From a bacterium (GTDB lineage: Bacteria > SZUA-182 > SZUA-191 > JAJRXT01): a stretch of DNA of 64,000 nt. Shown one piece after another: positions 38,254-46,099 of this stretch; the first letter of the stretch is position 1; each line of letters starts with the position of its first letter. The notes below the pieces were generated by a model. The model was not told the DNA's origin. It searched no databases and worked only from the letters and a program-made list of their open reading frames with translations. The position numbers and the translations under genes are program-made. The stretch is taken from the NCBI GenBank assembly GCA_024276125.1, contig JAJRXT010000085.1, positions 1-64,000 of the forward strand, in the 5' to 3' direction.

Positions 38254-38641
38254 AACATTGCAATTGTTTGTTAAAATGGCTTATAAAACAATAGAATAAG
38301 CCAATATCTAAGAAAATATAATTTGTATTTTTACGCTTCCAATAGAAAGTTTGTAAAATACAAACTATATTTTAAAGAACCTCTGTAAGTATATATAAAA
38401 GGTATTGTATGTAAAATAATCTGTGCAAAAATTAAACATGTAAAGATGCTAGACAGCGCTTTATAAATAAATAGGATTATACTCTGCGCTTTAAAATGAC
38501 ATATTAGGATAAAATAAACGCAAAGACTTACAAAAGGATGTACTGGTTCTTGATAATAGGTACAACGCGTACATAAAAGTTTCTGTACCTCAATGCAAGT
38601 TGTTATGGATTTGATTAGCAAAATCAATGAGAGGTAAAGCG
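38254..38641. other. AT-rich intergenic region, no gene supported
   Basis: A 98-codon minus-strand ORF (38331-38627) covers most of it but has a low-complexity, Ile/Leu/Phe/Cys-rich composition and no start signal. It is read as chance. The GAGAGG Shine-Dalgarno of the next gene is at its right end. Confidence 0.4.
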
Positions 38642-40000
38642 ATGAAAAATTACCTGTGGTTTAGCAAAAAAATTGTAGGAAAAATTTTTTGCGTTTGTAT
38701 TATATACATTTTATTTACACCTTGTACATCTTTAAGCGCAGAGGCTGTACCCAAAACTTTTGAAGTTGCTTTTGAGCAAGACCCTTATGAATTGGTAATG
38801 ACGGCGGAAAAATACCGCATGGAATTTGTTAAAGATGATCTGGAAAAAAATTTCTACGATACCTATTTTGATAATGCCTTGAAATTATATGATAAAGCGC
38901 TGTTTAGAGACCCTAATTTTGGCTATGGTTACTTAAGTTATGGCTACTTATATTTGCTGGGCGCCGAGTATTATAATAAAAAGAAGGATGCTTTATATAA
39001 AAAAGCTGAGGCATGTTTTATACAGTCGGCAAGTGTAAGACCGAGCTATATTGAGCCCTATTATTATTTATTTCAAGTTTATACATTACAAGAGAAGTGG
39101 GATAAGGCTGATGAGATTCTGTTAAAATATAGCAATAAAAGCCAGTTTGATTCATATTATTATGCCTGGCTGGGGTACCGTATTATCTTGGAAAATGATG
39201 ATAATAAGCAGGCGGCTTATAAAGAGTATAAAAAAGCAATAAAGCTTAATACCCATCCGGCGCCGTTTAATTGGGCTAATAAGTACATTAACAAATCATG
39301 GGGGTATATACCGCATCCTCCATTTCCAATTCCTACTTTATTAAAAAGAGAGATTCACCCTTCTTCATTAAATATGACGCTTGAAATTAACTTGTTTGAA
39401 GATCAAACAAGGAAGGTAAGAAACTTAAAAAAGGTTGTCCCTAGGCTGCTTGCTACTGTCCTCTTTAAAAGAGGACGCTTTGAGATAGTTCAAAGCAATA
39501 TAATCAAGGATAAACAAAGCGCCGATTTGGATGCGGTTATTATCGGAGATTTTGTCCGTATAAATACACAAAAAAAAGAACTTCTATTGGACATCAAGGC
39601 GGTTAATCCTCAAACAGGGCAGGTTTTATTGGCCGAGTCTCTAAGCATGCCATACACAGAAAAGGGCAAAGAAGTGGAGGTCAGTCAAAAGGAAATTGAA
39701 AAAACGGCTGATATGATAGAGATAAAACTGGCCAAAATGGAAGGCAGAATTATACGTATTAAAGGCGAATATATTACCGTAAATATGGGAAAACAACAAG
39801 GGATAAAATCCGGCCTTAAAGCATATATTCTGGATAAGGAACTTAGAATTTCCGACCCTCAGGCAATGGAAATACTAAATAAAGAAATATTCATCGGAGA
39901 GATTATATTTGAAGTAGTAGGAGATGAAATTTCCGAAGCCAAACTACTAACCAAGGGAAGAATTTCTGCTAAAATAGGCAATATAGTAATTCTCAAGTGA
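38642..40000 (+). CDS. Exported TPR-repeat protein with FlgT/CsgG-like C-terminal half
   Basis: 452 aa from the ATG at 38642, preferred over 38627 because GAGAGG ends 7 nt before it. An N-terminal signal sequence (FCVCIIYILFTPCTSLSA) suggests a periplasmic location. Residues ~75-200 form TPR-like helices (DKALFRDPNFGYGYLSYGYL, KAEACFIQSASVRPSYIEPY). Residues ~240-450 carry a domain that recalls lipoproteins assembling an activity or polysaccharide-export partner (LLATVLFKRGRFEIVQSNII, AVIIGDFVRINTQKKELLLD) and a C-terminal GKQQGIKSGLKAYIL beta segment, as in FlgT-C. Function unknown. It stands alone; the downstream region is a palindromic repeat. Confidence 0.7.
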   Translation: MKNYLWFSKKIVGKIFCVCIIYILFTPCTSLSAEAVPKTFEVAFEQDPYELVMTAEKYRMEFVKDDLEKNFYDTYFDNALKLYDKALFRDPNFGYGYLSYGYLYLLGAEYYNKKKDALYKKAEACFIQSASVRPSYIEPYYYLFQVYTLQEKWDKADEILLKYSNKSQFDSYYYAWLGYRIILENDDNKQAAYKEYKKAIKLNTHPAPFNWANKYINKSWGYIPHPPFPIPTLLKREIHPSSLNMTLEINLFEDQTRKVRNLKKVVPRLLATVLFKRGRFEIVQSNIIKDKQSADLDAVIIGDFVRINTQKKELLLDIKAVNPQTGQVLLAESLSMPYTEKGKEVEVSQKEIEKTADMIEIKLAKMEGRIIRIKGEYITVNMGKQQGIKSGLKAYILDKELRISDPQAMEILNKEIFIGEIIFEVVGDEISEAKLLTKGRISAKIGNIVILK

Positions 40001-40040
40001 ATTATTGTATGTTAAGGTAAGTTTGGCATAATTAACTTAT

Positions 40041-40280
40041 TTATAAAGGATAAAACCTTGGGGGAAACCCTTCTTAAAAGAAGGGTTATCCCCCAAACCC
40101 CCTTCCCAAGAACTTTAATTCAAGGAATTTGGGTGGCGGCACATATTATCTTGCAATAATATTTATAACTGTCATTATTGTGCCGCCAGCCAAATTCCTT
40201 TAGATTGAAAGTTTTTGGGAGGAGTGTGAGGAACACTTTTTTCAAAAAGGGTTGCTCACGGTTTTGTCTTTTACAAATAA
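40041..40280. mobile_element. Large palindromic MITE-like element
   Basis: About 240 bp with nested inverted repeats. Outer ends are TTATAAAGGATAAAACC versus GGTTTTGTCTTTTACAAATAA. A hairpin GGGGGAAACCCTTCTT/AAGAAGGGTTATCCCCC lies at the left. A long central stem pairs CAAGGAATTTGGGTGGCGGC (40122-40141) with GCCGCCAGCCAAATTCCTTT (right arm). No ORF. It lies downstream of the TPR gene, where it could also stop transcription. Confidence 0.7.
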
Positions 40281-40469
40281 ATTTAATCAATCATGCCGAA
40301 TTCACGTTTTTTCAACATCCTCCACAAAATCCGCAGGTAAAAATGTATAACAAATAATTTCCCCTGCTTTCTGGCCGATATGCTCTATCCTGAAGGTACA
40401 CATTGAGTCAGATTAACTCCCGAATTGTTCGGGCGATTAATCAACCAATGTTTATTTTGGGGAAAGTAT

Positions 40470-40498
40470 TTGACATTAAATACTCTAAATGGTAATAT
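40470..40498 (+). promoter_or_regulatory. Sigma70-like promoter of the holin-arsR-permease unit
   Basis: TTGACA (40470-40475), a 17-bp spacer and TAATAT (40493-40498) form a near-consensus promoter. Transcription would start around 40505, inside the operator dyad, which fits repression by the ArsR protein encoded downstream. Confidence 0.8.
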
Positions 40499-40504
40499 TA
40501 TAAC

Positions 40505-40518
40505 TGAACAGTTGTTCA
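40505..40518. promoter_or_regulatory. ArsR-type operator dyad 1
   Basis: TGAACAGTTGTTCA, a 6-2-6 inverted repeat extendable to 7-2-7 (C...G), immediately after the -10 box. The identical 14-mer occurs again at 41232-41245. The sequence resembles SmtB/CadC-type operators (TGAA...TTCA). Confidence 0.8.
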
Positions 40519-40568
40519 GACGTTAAATTGTATGCTCTCGCAAATTAAGATAGCTGGAGGTATTAAAG

Positions 40569-40835
40569 ATGTACAAACTAAATGTAAAGGCGCTGGCTGT
40601 TGCGCTAGGCGTTTTATGGTCGGTTTGTATGTTATTTGCCGGTTGGGGCTCCATGTTTGGCTGGGGAGGAAAACTTGTTGAAGTGATGGCTTCTGTTTAT
40701 ATTGGGTACACACCGACTTTTTGGGGCGCTCTGATCGGAGCAATGTGGGGATTTATTGACGGCGCAATCGGGGGAGCAATAATCGCTTTTGTCTATAATA
40801 TTATTGCCCGGGAAAAAACAGCTGCTCGTGTATAA
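40569..40835 (+). CDS. Small two-helix membrane protein, holin-like annotation
   Basis: 88 aa. ATG with AGCTGGAGG Shine-Dalgarno upstream. Helix 1 is ALAVALGVLWSVCMLFAGW and helix 2 is FWGALIGAMWGFIDGAIGGA. The layout with GALIGxxWGFIDG is that of small proteins often labelled bacteriophage holin in automated annotation, although no phage genes are near. Here it is the first gene of an ArsR-controlled unit, 12 bp before the repressor, so a metal-related membrane role is more likely than lysis. The role is inference. Confidence 0.7.
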   Translation: MYKLNVKALAVALGVLWSVCMLFAGWGSMFGWGGKLVEVMASVYIGYTPTFWGALIGAMWGFIDGAIGGAIIAFVYNIIAREKTAARV

Positions 40836-40847
40836 AAGGGAGAATAA

Positions 40848-41213
40848 GTGCTGATGAAAAAAAACAAGGATACCTGCGAAATAAAGTTTGTTGATAAAGA
40901 AAAAGTAGATAGAGCCAGAAAATTAATGCGTTCAGATGATATCATCATCCGGCTGGCAGAGACATTTAAGGTTTTGGGCGACCCCACCAGAACCAAAATA
41001 ATATCAGCCTTGTTGGCCGAAGAGCTGTGTGTTTGTGATATTGCCAATCTTCTTAATATGAGCGATTCGGCCATATCACATCAACTGCGTATCTTGAGAA
41101 ATCTTAGGTTGGTAAAGTATCGCAGAGAAGGGAAGATGGCCTTCTATTCACTGGATGATCGGCATATAAATGAACTGTTTGAACACGGTTTGGAGCATGT
41201 AAGCGAAAGATAA
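40848..41213 (+). CDS. ArsR/SmtB-family metal-responsive repressor
   Basis: 121 aa. Winged helix VLGDPTRTKIISALLAEELC, then NMSDSAISHQLRILRNLRLV. Metal ligands fit two known sites at once. The alpha3N-type site has Cys61 and Cys63 (LCVCD) with Cys10 near the N-terminus, as in CadC. The alpha5-type site D-x-H-x10-H-x2-E falls at Asp104, His106, His117, Glu120, as in SmtB/CzrA. Zn/Cd/Pb sensing is therefore likely. The start is GTG at 40848 or ATG at 40854; AGGGAGA lies 4 or 10 nt upstream. It probably represses its own unit and the permease through the repeated TGAACAGTTGTTCA operator. Confidence 0.92.
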   Translation: MLMKKNKDTCEIKFVDKEKVDRARKLMRSDDIIIRLAETFKVLGDPTRTKIISALLAEELCVCDIANLLNMSDSAISHQLRILRNLRLVKYRREGKMAFYSLDDRHINELFEHGLEHVSER

Positions 41214-41231
41214 TTTTTTTGCAAAATTGAT

Positions 41232-41245
41232 TGAACAGTTGTTCA
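41232..41245. promoter_or_regulatory. ArsR-type operator dyad 2
   Basis: TGAACAGTTGTTCA, identical to 40505-40518, flanked here by T/A (7-2-7 TTGAACA-GT-TGTTCAA). It is placed between the arsR stop and the permease Shine-Dalgarno, 30 bp before the start codon, suggesting an independently regulated or additional repressor site. Confidence 0.8.
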
Positions 41246-41275
41246 AGCATAACGATAATAATTGGGAGAGACCAT

Positions 41276-42331
41276 ATGCTGGAAGTCTTGAAAGAGATTG
41301 TCTTGGCAACCATACAAATTTTTAATGAAGCCGCTATTTACATCCTGTTCGGCTTCTTCATAGCTGGGCTGTTATATATATATTATCCTAAGGAAAAGGT
41401 GGTTAAGAGCCTGGGTAAAAAAGGATTTGGCTCGACTTTCAGAGCAGCTGTTATGGGAATACCCCTGCCGCTGTGTTCCTGCGGTGTAATCCCCACCGCT
41501 TTGTCTTTAAGGAAACAGGGAGCCAGCCGGGGCGCTACCCTCTCCTTTCTCATTTCCACCCCGGAAACAGGGGTGGATTCCATTGCCATAACCTATGCCT
41601 TAGTCGATCCCATAATGACCGTTTTTAGGCCAATGGCTGCCTTCTTGACCGCCATGTTTGCCGGCATTGCCGAAAACATATTTGTTTCTTCGGAGGATGA
41701 GGCGTCTGATATAGATTCTCATCAGTGTTCTACTTGTGGAAATTCAGATGCGGATAATCATACTCATAGCCATAAGGTAAAATTTAAAAAAGCTATGGAA
41801 TATGCTTTTGTGGATTTAGTGGGCGATATATCCAAGTGGCTTATTATCGGCATAGTGTTATCCGGCATTATTTCCGCCGCCATACCCAAAGGTTTTTTTG
41901 AAAACTATCTGGGCAGCGGAATATTATCCATGCTGGTTATGTTGGTGGTGGGTATCCCTTTATACATATGCGCCACCGCCTCCACGCCAATTGCGGCCGT
42001 TCTGATTTTAAAGGGGTTATCCCCCGGCGCAGCTTTAGTGCTCTTGTTGGCCGGCCCGGCTACCAATATGGCCACCATTCTGGTCATCGGCAAAGAAATG
42101 GGCAAAAAAACACTTGCTATTTATTTAAGCAGTATTGCATTTATGAGTATTTTTTTTGGCTTATTGTTAAACCAGGTCTATTCTTATCTGGGGGTCAATG
42201 TTTTGGCCAGTGTTGGTAAAGCCAGCGAGGTTATTCCAGGTATTATAAAAATTGTGGGTTCAGTCATTCTGGCGGGGCTAATGGCCTATAGCATGAGCAG
42301 AAGGAAAAGGCATTGCGGCAAGCAAGAATAA
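41276..42331 (+). CDS. SO_0444-type Cu/Zn efflux permease (DUF318/ArsP-like)
   Basis: 351 aa from ATG 41276 (GGGAGAG upstream), preferred over the ORF-track start, whose first 15 residues are encoded across the operator. There are two membrane bundles of four or so helices. The first contains the family hallmark GIPLPLCSCGVIPTALSLRK with a CSCG motif, and STPETGVDSIAITYAL. The central cytoplasmic or loop segment is His/Cys-rich (DSHQCSTCGNSDADNHTHSH), a probable metal-binding region. The second bundle repeats the pattern (GIPLYICATASTPIAAVLIL). It is predicted to export a soft metal across the inner membrane under control of the adjacent ArsR protein. Confidence 0.9.
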   Translation: MLEVLKEIVLATIQIFNEAAIYILFGFFIAGLLYIYYPKEKVVKSLGKKGFGSTFRAAVMGIPLPLCSCGVIPTALSLRKQGASRGATLSFLISTPETGVDSIAITYALVDPIMTVFRPMAAFLTAMFAGIAENIFVSSEDEASDIDSHQCSTCGNSDADNHTHSHKVKFKKAMEYAFVDLVGDISKWLIIGIVLSGIISAAIPKGFFENYLGSGILSMLVMLVVGIPLYICATASTPIAAVLILKGLSPGAALVLLLAGPATNMATILVIGKEMGKKTLAIYLSSIAFMSIFFGLLLNQVYSYLGVNVLASVGKASEVIPGIIKIVGSVILAGLMAYSMSRRKRHCGKQE

Positions 42332-42649
42332 GGGATTAAGCAAAATTTTAGATGCAAAAATGTGGGAGTTAGCGTTTTTTGTTTTAGTCTTCGTGCAGGT
42401 AATGGAAACAATGCCGTCTGTTACGCTAGGGTGCAGGTAGGTAGACTACCATATGTGGCAGGTAGTTTTTGCAAACTATGTAAACGGTAAATTTTATCAA
42501 GAGGGCTTACGACACAGTCTTTTCATTCAGAATGACAACTATAGAAGTGAACAGCCCTGTAAAATAATCTTAAACTATTTGTGTCTTTTGCGGTAAAAAA
42601 AGCTATTACTACTGCACAAGATATGACCTTGTGTAGTATAACCATTCTT
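42332..42649. other. Intergenic, repeat fragments only
   Basis: About 318 bp without a gene. CATTCAGAATGACA and AGAAGTGAACAGCCCTG match fragments near 6886-6937, so this is debris of dispersed repeats. Confidence 0.4.
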
Positions 42650-43102
42650 TTAATCGGCAGCGTGTTTTGCTAAAAAGCTGTCAAGTTGATTTGCAAAAGC
42701 CTGGTGATCTTTTTTGCAAAATGGCGGCGAGCCGCTGATTATTTCTCCGGCGCTTCTTAGCTCATGCATGAAATTGCGAATAGACAGATATTCAGAAACA
42801 TTATCTTGCGTATATAGCTTTCCTCTAGGGTTAAGCGCATAGCCGCCTTTTTTGATAACCTCTGCGGCAAGGGGAATATCCGCTGTAATAACCAGGTCCC
42901 CCCGTTGTACTTTTCGTACGATTTCCTTATCCGCTTCATCAAAACCGGCGCGGACCTGGATAGTCTCAATGTAAGGCGACAGCGGAGTTCGCAAAGCACA
43001 ATTAGCCAATAATATAACGGATATTTTTAACCTATCGGCGGCACGAAATAGAATCTCTTTAATAACTTTGGGGCAGGCATCTGCGTCAACCCATATTTGC
43101 AT
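42650..43102 (-). CDS. YaiI/YqxD family protein (UPF0178, DUF188)
   Basis: 150 aa. It opens [18 protein letters not shown] and continues [31 protein letters not shown] and [10 protein letters not shown], the complete conserved core of the PIN-like UPF0178 family. Acidic residues in DADACP and ITADIPLA form the presumed metal site of a PIN-like nuclease fold, but no activity is established for the family. Single gene, normal length. Confidence 0.93.
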   Translation of the reverse strand: MQIWVDADACPKVIKEILFRAADRLKISVILLANCALRTPLSPYIETIQVRAGFDEADKEIVRKVQRGDLVITADIPLAAEVIKKGGYALNPRGKLYTQDNVSEYLSIRNFMHELRSAGEIISGSPPFCKKDHQAFANQLDSFLAKHAAD

Positions 43103-43734
43103 CTAATTTTCTCCAAATAAAGAAGGTCTTTCTGTGATAGTTCCTTATATAGCGCCTTTTTCGGCTATAATCAGTATACTATCATTCATGTTACACGTCA
43201 ATTTGAACAGAGATTATTTCACTTGAAAGTTATTATAAATCTGCTGACACTCATAGTCAGTTTGAATTAAATAGCTGGGTATTCTAACGATACAGGCAAT
43301 AATATCAATATGATAAGTAATGCCTGTTTGTGTTAAGCAGTGGGTCAGGCACAAAATGCTTTTCTTAAGAGCTTGAGAGGTTTTAGTTTGCGATTTATGC
43401 CAAAATCGAAGCAAAACGACTATCACAAACAATGGACAAAGAATATCAGAAAGTAGATAAAATCCCGTAACCTTTTATAAATATTATACAAATAAAAAAA
43501 GGCCACGGCTATTGTCTAACCATGACCTTTTGTTAAATATACTGATTATGTATTTATAATCAACAAGTTACTGGCTACCTAGGGCAAGCCTTCTTATTAA
43601 TGACTCTCTGTTTTTTGACTCATTAAAAAGACAACGCGTTTAAATCAAAACTATTTTGGTCACATTGCCAAATTTAACTCATTCAGCGGGAATGAACAAC
43701 GCCATTATTAATCAATAATTACAACCGATTAAGA
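43103..43734. other. Intergenic; one unsupported short ORF and a terminator
   Basis: A 72-codon minus-strand ORF (43214-43432, IDIIACIVRIPSYLIQTDYE) is present without a Shine-Dalgarno or recognised family. It could be a relic. The terminator at 43492-43531 is listed separately. Nothing else is seen. Confidence 0.4.
43492..43531 (-). terminator. Intrinsic terminator (minus strand), probably of tRNA-Leu
   Basis: On the minus strand AAAGGTCATGG, an 11-nt loop region and CCGTGGCCTTT form an 11-bp stem with two G-U pairs, followed by TTTTATT. It lies about 200 nt downstream of the tRNA-Leu gene on the same strand. Confidence 0.7.
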
Positions 43735-43822
43735 TGGTGCCGGAGGTCGGAATCGAACCGACACGGACGCAAGGTCCGCGGGATTTTGAGTCCCGTGCGT
43801 CTACCAATTTCACCACTCCGGC
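43735..43822 (-). tRNA. tRNA-Leu (anticodon CAA), CCA encoded
   Basis: The minus strand starts GCCGGAGTGGTGAAATTGGT and ends CTCCGGC-ACCA, giving a perfect 7-bp acceptor stem and genomic CCA. The anticodon arm is CGGGA-CTCAAAA-TCCCG, so the anticodon is CAA (reads UUG). The long variable arm (GCGGACCTTGCGTCC region) and GGTTCGATTCC T-loop fit a class II leucine tRNA. Confidence 0.96.
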
Positions 43823-43910
43823 TTACTAATTACCTAAAACACCAAGATATTTCATGTATTATTTATAAAGCAAAATGACTATTGAGTTAGCCAGCTAAAC
43901 ACTTTATCTT

Positions 43911-44065
43911 AGAGACTGTGTCATAATTAGAAAAATCGCTTTTTTCCTGTCATTCCTGCGGAGGTAGGAATCCATAACTCATTTAAAAGACTGAATTCCT
44001 GCCTCCGCAGGAATGACAATTTGAGAGCATTTTTCAGGTTATGGGCAGTTGTGACGCAACCTCTT
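43911..44065. mobile_element. MITE-like family B element (copy 1)
   Basis: About 155 bp. Ends AGAGACTGTGTCATAATTAG and GTTGTGACGCAACCTCTTA are inverted repeats. The core is a palindrome CTGTCATTCCTGCGGAGG.../...CCTCCGCAGGAATGACA. No ORF. It matches 51916-52073 (inverted orientation) and 58621-58785. Confidence 0.8.
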
Positions 44066-44381
44066 AGGGCTTGGTTAAATTAACAGTACAAATTTACACA
44101 ATGTATCAAAACATAACCTGCACTATCTTTTATCGAAGAGAAGCTGGCGTTAGTTTGCTGGAAATAACGCAACTTTAAGCCTAAAAAATATTAGGTTTTC
44201 TGATAGTTTCTTAAAACCAGCATACATTCTGAAAAACACATCTACAGGGACATAGTCTGTTCAGTTCATCAAAAAAAATATTCCCAAATACTGCCTAAGT
44301 TTAACATTCTGAATTTAAGGAATCAAGTAAAAAGTAATTATACAAATAGAAACCATCAAGAATAAATACAATATAATATGT
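44066..44381. other. Intergenic, nothing recognised
   Basis: About 315 AT-rich bp between a MITE-like element and the pentapeptide gene stop. No ORF, hairpin with U-tract or known motif seen. Confidence 0.4.
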
Positions 44382-45353
44382 TTATGCGGCAGGCTGGTAT
44401 AATGGTTCACCATTGGAATTATAGGCATTTATCAGAGCATTTTTAAAATTATACATATTATCGTTTTTTGTACTCAAATCAATCCCTTTTTTGTGTAGCA
44501 GCTGGGTTATTTGTTGCGGTAATGATTTATCTGCAGCTAATTGACTTAAGCAGGATGCAGCATCTTCCAGATATTCATCTCTGATTACGCTAAAACGTAT
44601 GACCATATATAACCCTACTTTTTTTATTGTTTTTACCTCAAATAACATTTGAGGCCGCCGTGTATTGATTATTTCCACCAACCCCATAATAGGTAAATAA
44701 TTTTGTAGATTAAGGCTGTCAGATAATACTAATTCTATAGTCGGCATGGATTTAAACAATATCTCAAACTGCCCGGGAGACAAATTCTGCCTGCTCTTGT
44801 TTTTGACCGTTTTATCCCAGGCGCTGTTACAATTATATATGTGTTCGGCTATAATACCTTCTATACGCCAGCCAACATGAGAAATACCCCATATATTGGC
44901 GCCGGTAATATTTGTACCGCGAAGGTCTGCTTTATCCAGTACAGCATCGGAAAGATCAACGTCAATAAGTTCAACCCCTCTTAAATCGGCGCCTTCTAAG
45001 TCCACTTCTCTAAGATCTGCTTGGTTTAATTGGGCGCGGCTTAGATTGGCAACGCTAAGATCGGCCTCTCTTAAGTCGGCTTTGTTTAAGTTGGCTTTTC
45101 TAAGATAAGCCCCTCCTAAATTAGCTCCCCATAAATCAGCGCCTTCTAAATCGGCATTTTTAAGATCAGCTTCAGCAAGGTTAGCTCCCCGCAAATAGGC
45201 GCCTTTTAGATTTGTACCTCTTAAATTGGCTCCCCACAAATCTGCCTTTTCAAGGTTTGCCCCCCATAAATCAAGCCCTTGGAGGTTTGCTCCTTCTAAA
45301 CTAATACCTGTTTTTATTTTTTCAATAACTTCTTTTCTGGTATACTGGCTCAT
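44382..45353 (-). CDS. Pentapeptide-repeat protein with unknown C-terminal domain
   Basis: 323 aa. Residues ~17-155 are an uninterrupted run of A(N/D)Lxx pentapeptides (GANLQGLDLWGANLEKADLW style), predicting a right-handed quadrilateral beta-helix of about seven coils. The remaining ~165 residues (GWRIEGIIAEHIYNCNSAWD, then FEILFKSMPTIELVLSDSLN) form a mixed domain I do not recognise. No signal peptide, so cytoplasmic. Flanks are repeats, so it stands alone. DNA mimicry to protect gyrase is known for some relatives, but nothing here supports it specifically. Confidence 0.85.
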   Translation of the reverse strand: MSQYTRKEVIEKIKTGISLEGANLQGLDLWGANLEKADLWGANLRGTNLKGAYLRGANLAEADLKNADLEGADLWGANLGGAYLRKANLNKADLREADLSVANLSRAQLNQADLREVDLEGADLRGVELIDVDLSDAVLDKADLRGTNITGANIWGISHVGWRIEGIIAEHIYNCNSAWDKTVKNKSRQNLSPGQFEILFKSMPTIELVLSDSLNLQNYLPIMGLVEIINTRRPQMLFEVKTIKKVGLYMVIRFSVIRDEYLEDAASCLSQLAADKSLPQQITQLLHKKGIDLSTKNDNMYNFKNALINAYNSNGEPLYQPAA

Positions 45354-46099
45354 TTTTTATCCCAATTTGGTTTAGTTATAGGGGATGGGTTTATCAGTGT
45401 AAGACCCGAATCATGCTGACTTAGGAACTGCTAATACAGTGTGTTGCAAATATACTGCAAGGGTTCATAACTGTGATTTGTAAGTGTATGTTTGTATGTT
45501 TCGGGGCGTCCCACCTCGAAACTAATTGCTTAAAGCGCAGGTGTTTCGGGATGAAACATCCCAAAACATAAAATCATTCTTTATAAACTTCTTGAGTATA
45601 GTTTGGTTTATCCTGCTTCAATTTGTTATTTACATGAAGCTTGTCCTTGTGAAAACGGGGAACGGGAATTTAGATTGAAAAAATGGATTCCTGCTTCCTC
45701 AGGAATGACAGATAAGTATAAAACCTGTTATTTACGAAACACTATACTAGCTAAATATATCAAAAAAAATTTTTTTTTGCAAGTTTAGTTTAACCATATT
45801 TTTTTTTGAATATATATTCAAAAAATCCATAAATAGCGCTTCAAAGAAGAGGAATTCAGAAGACAGAATTCAGGAGTCAGAAGTCAGGAGATAAAAGAAC
45901 CTCTTACCTAAGGAGCTGTCACAAAATAACTTGTACATTTTCGCATCTAATCTTTTGCAGTATAGGCATGTTCATACAGCTTATTGTATATGCCTATTAT
46001 AGTTAAAAAAATGCTCGGCAAAGATAAACGGCACAATGTGTGCATATTTGATATCAAAACTATTGTTAGCGAGACCTTATGTTTACCAGAGGAATTTAT
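45354..46099. other. Long intergenic region with repeat fragments
   Basis: No gene supported. It contains a palindrome family ATGTTTCGGGGCGTCCCACC.../...GGGATGAAACATCCCAAAACAT (45496-45569; related copy 50676-50742), a family B core fragment (GGATTCCTGCTTCCTCAGGAATGACAG, ~45685-45712) and a family A left end (AGGAGCTGTCACAAAATAAC onward, 45911-45960). The 61-codon ORF at 45603 only translates these repeats. AGAGGA at 46088-46093 is the Shine-Dalgarno of the next gene. Confidence 0.6.

Noticed and set aside
38331-38627. 98-codon minus-strand ORF upstream of the TPR gene
   Set aside because: Composition looks like translated AT-rich non-coding DNA, no Shine-Dalgarno, no recognisable fold; covers the promoter side of the next gene.
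40318-40410. Minus-strand stretch reading EHIGQKAGEIICYTFLPADF as a possible gene tail
   Set aside because: Short, no start or upstream continuation, and no family recognised; could be a relic but not supportable.
40569-40835. Prophage holin with lysis cassette
   Set aside because: No endolysin, capsid or integrase nearby; it sits in an ArsR-controlled operon.
43214-43432. 72-codon minus-strand ORF between yaiI and tRNA-Leu
   Set aside because: No start signal and no family recognised; it might be a relic, but there is not enough support for a gene.
45603-45788. 61-codon plus-strand ORF
   Set aside because: Encodes the WIPASSGMT peptide typical of the translated TGTCATTCC palindrome; it is repeat DNA.
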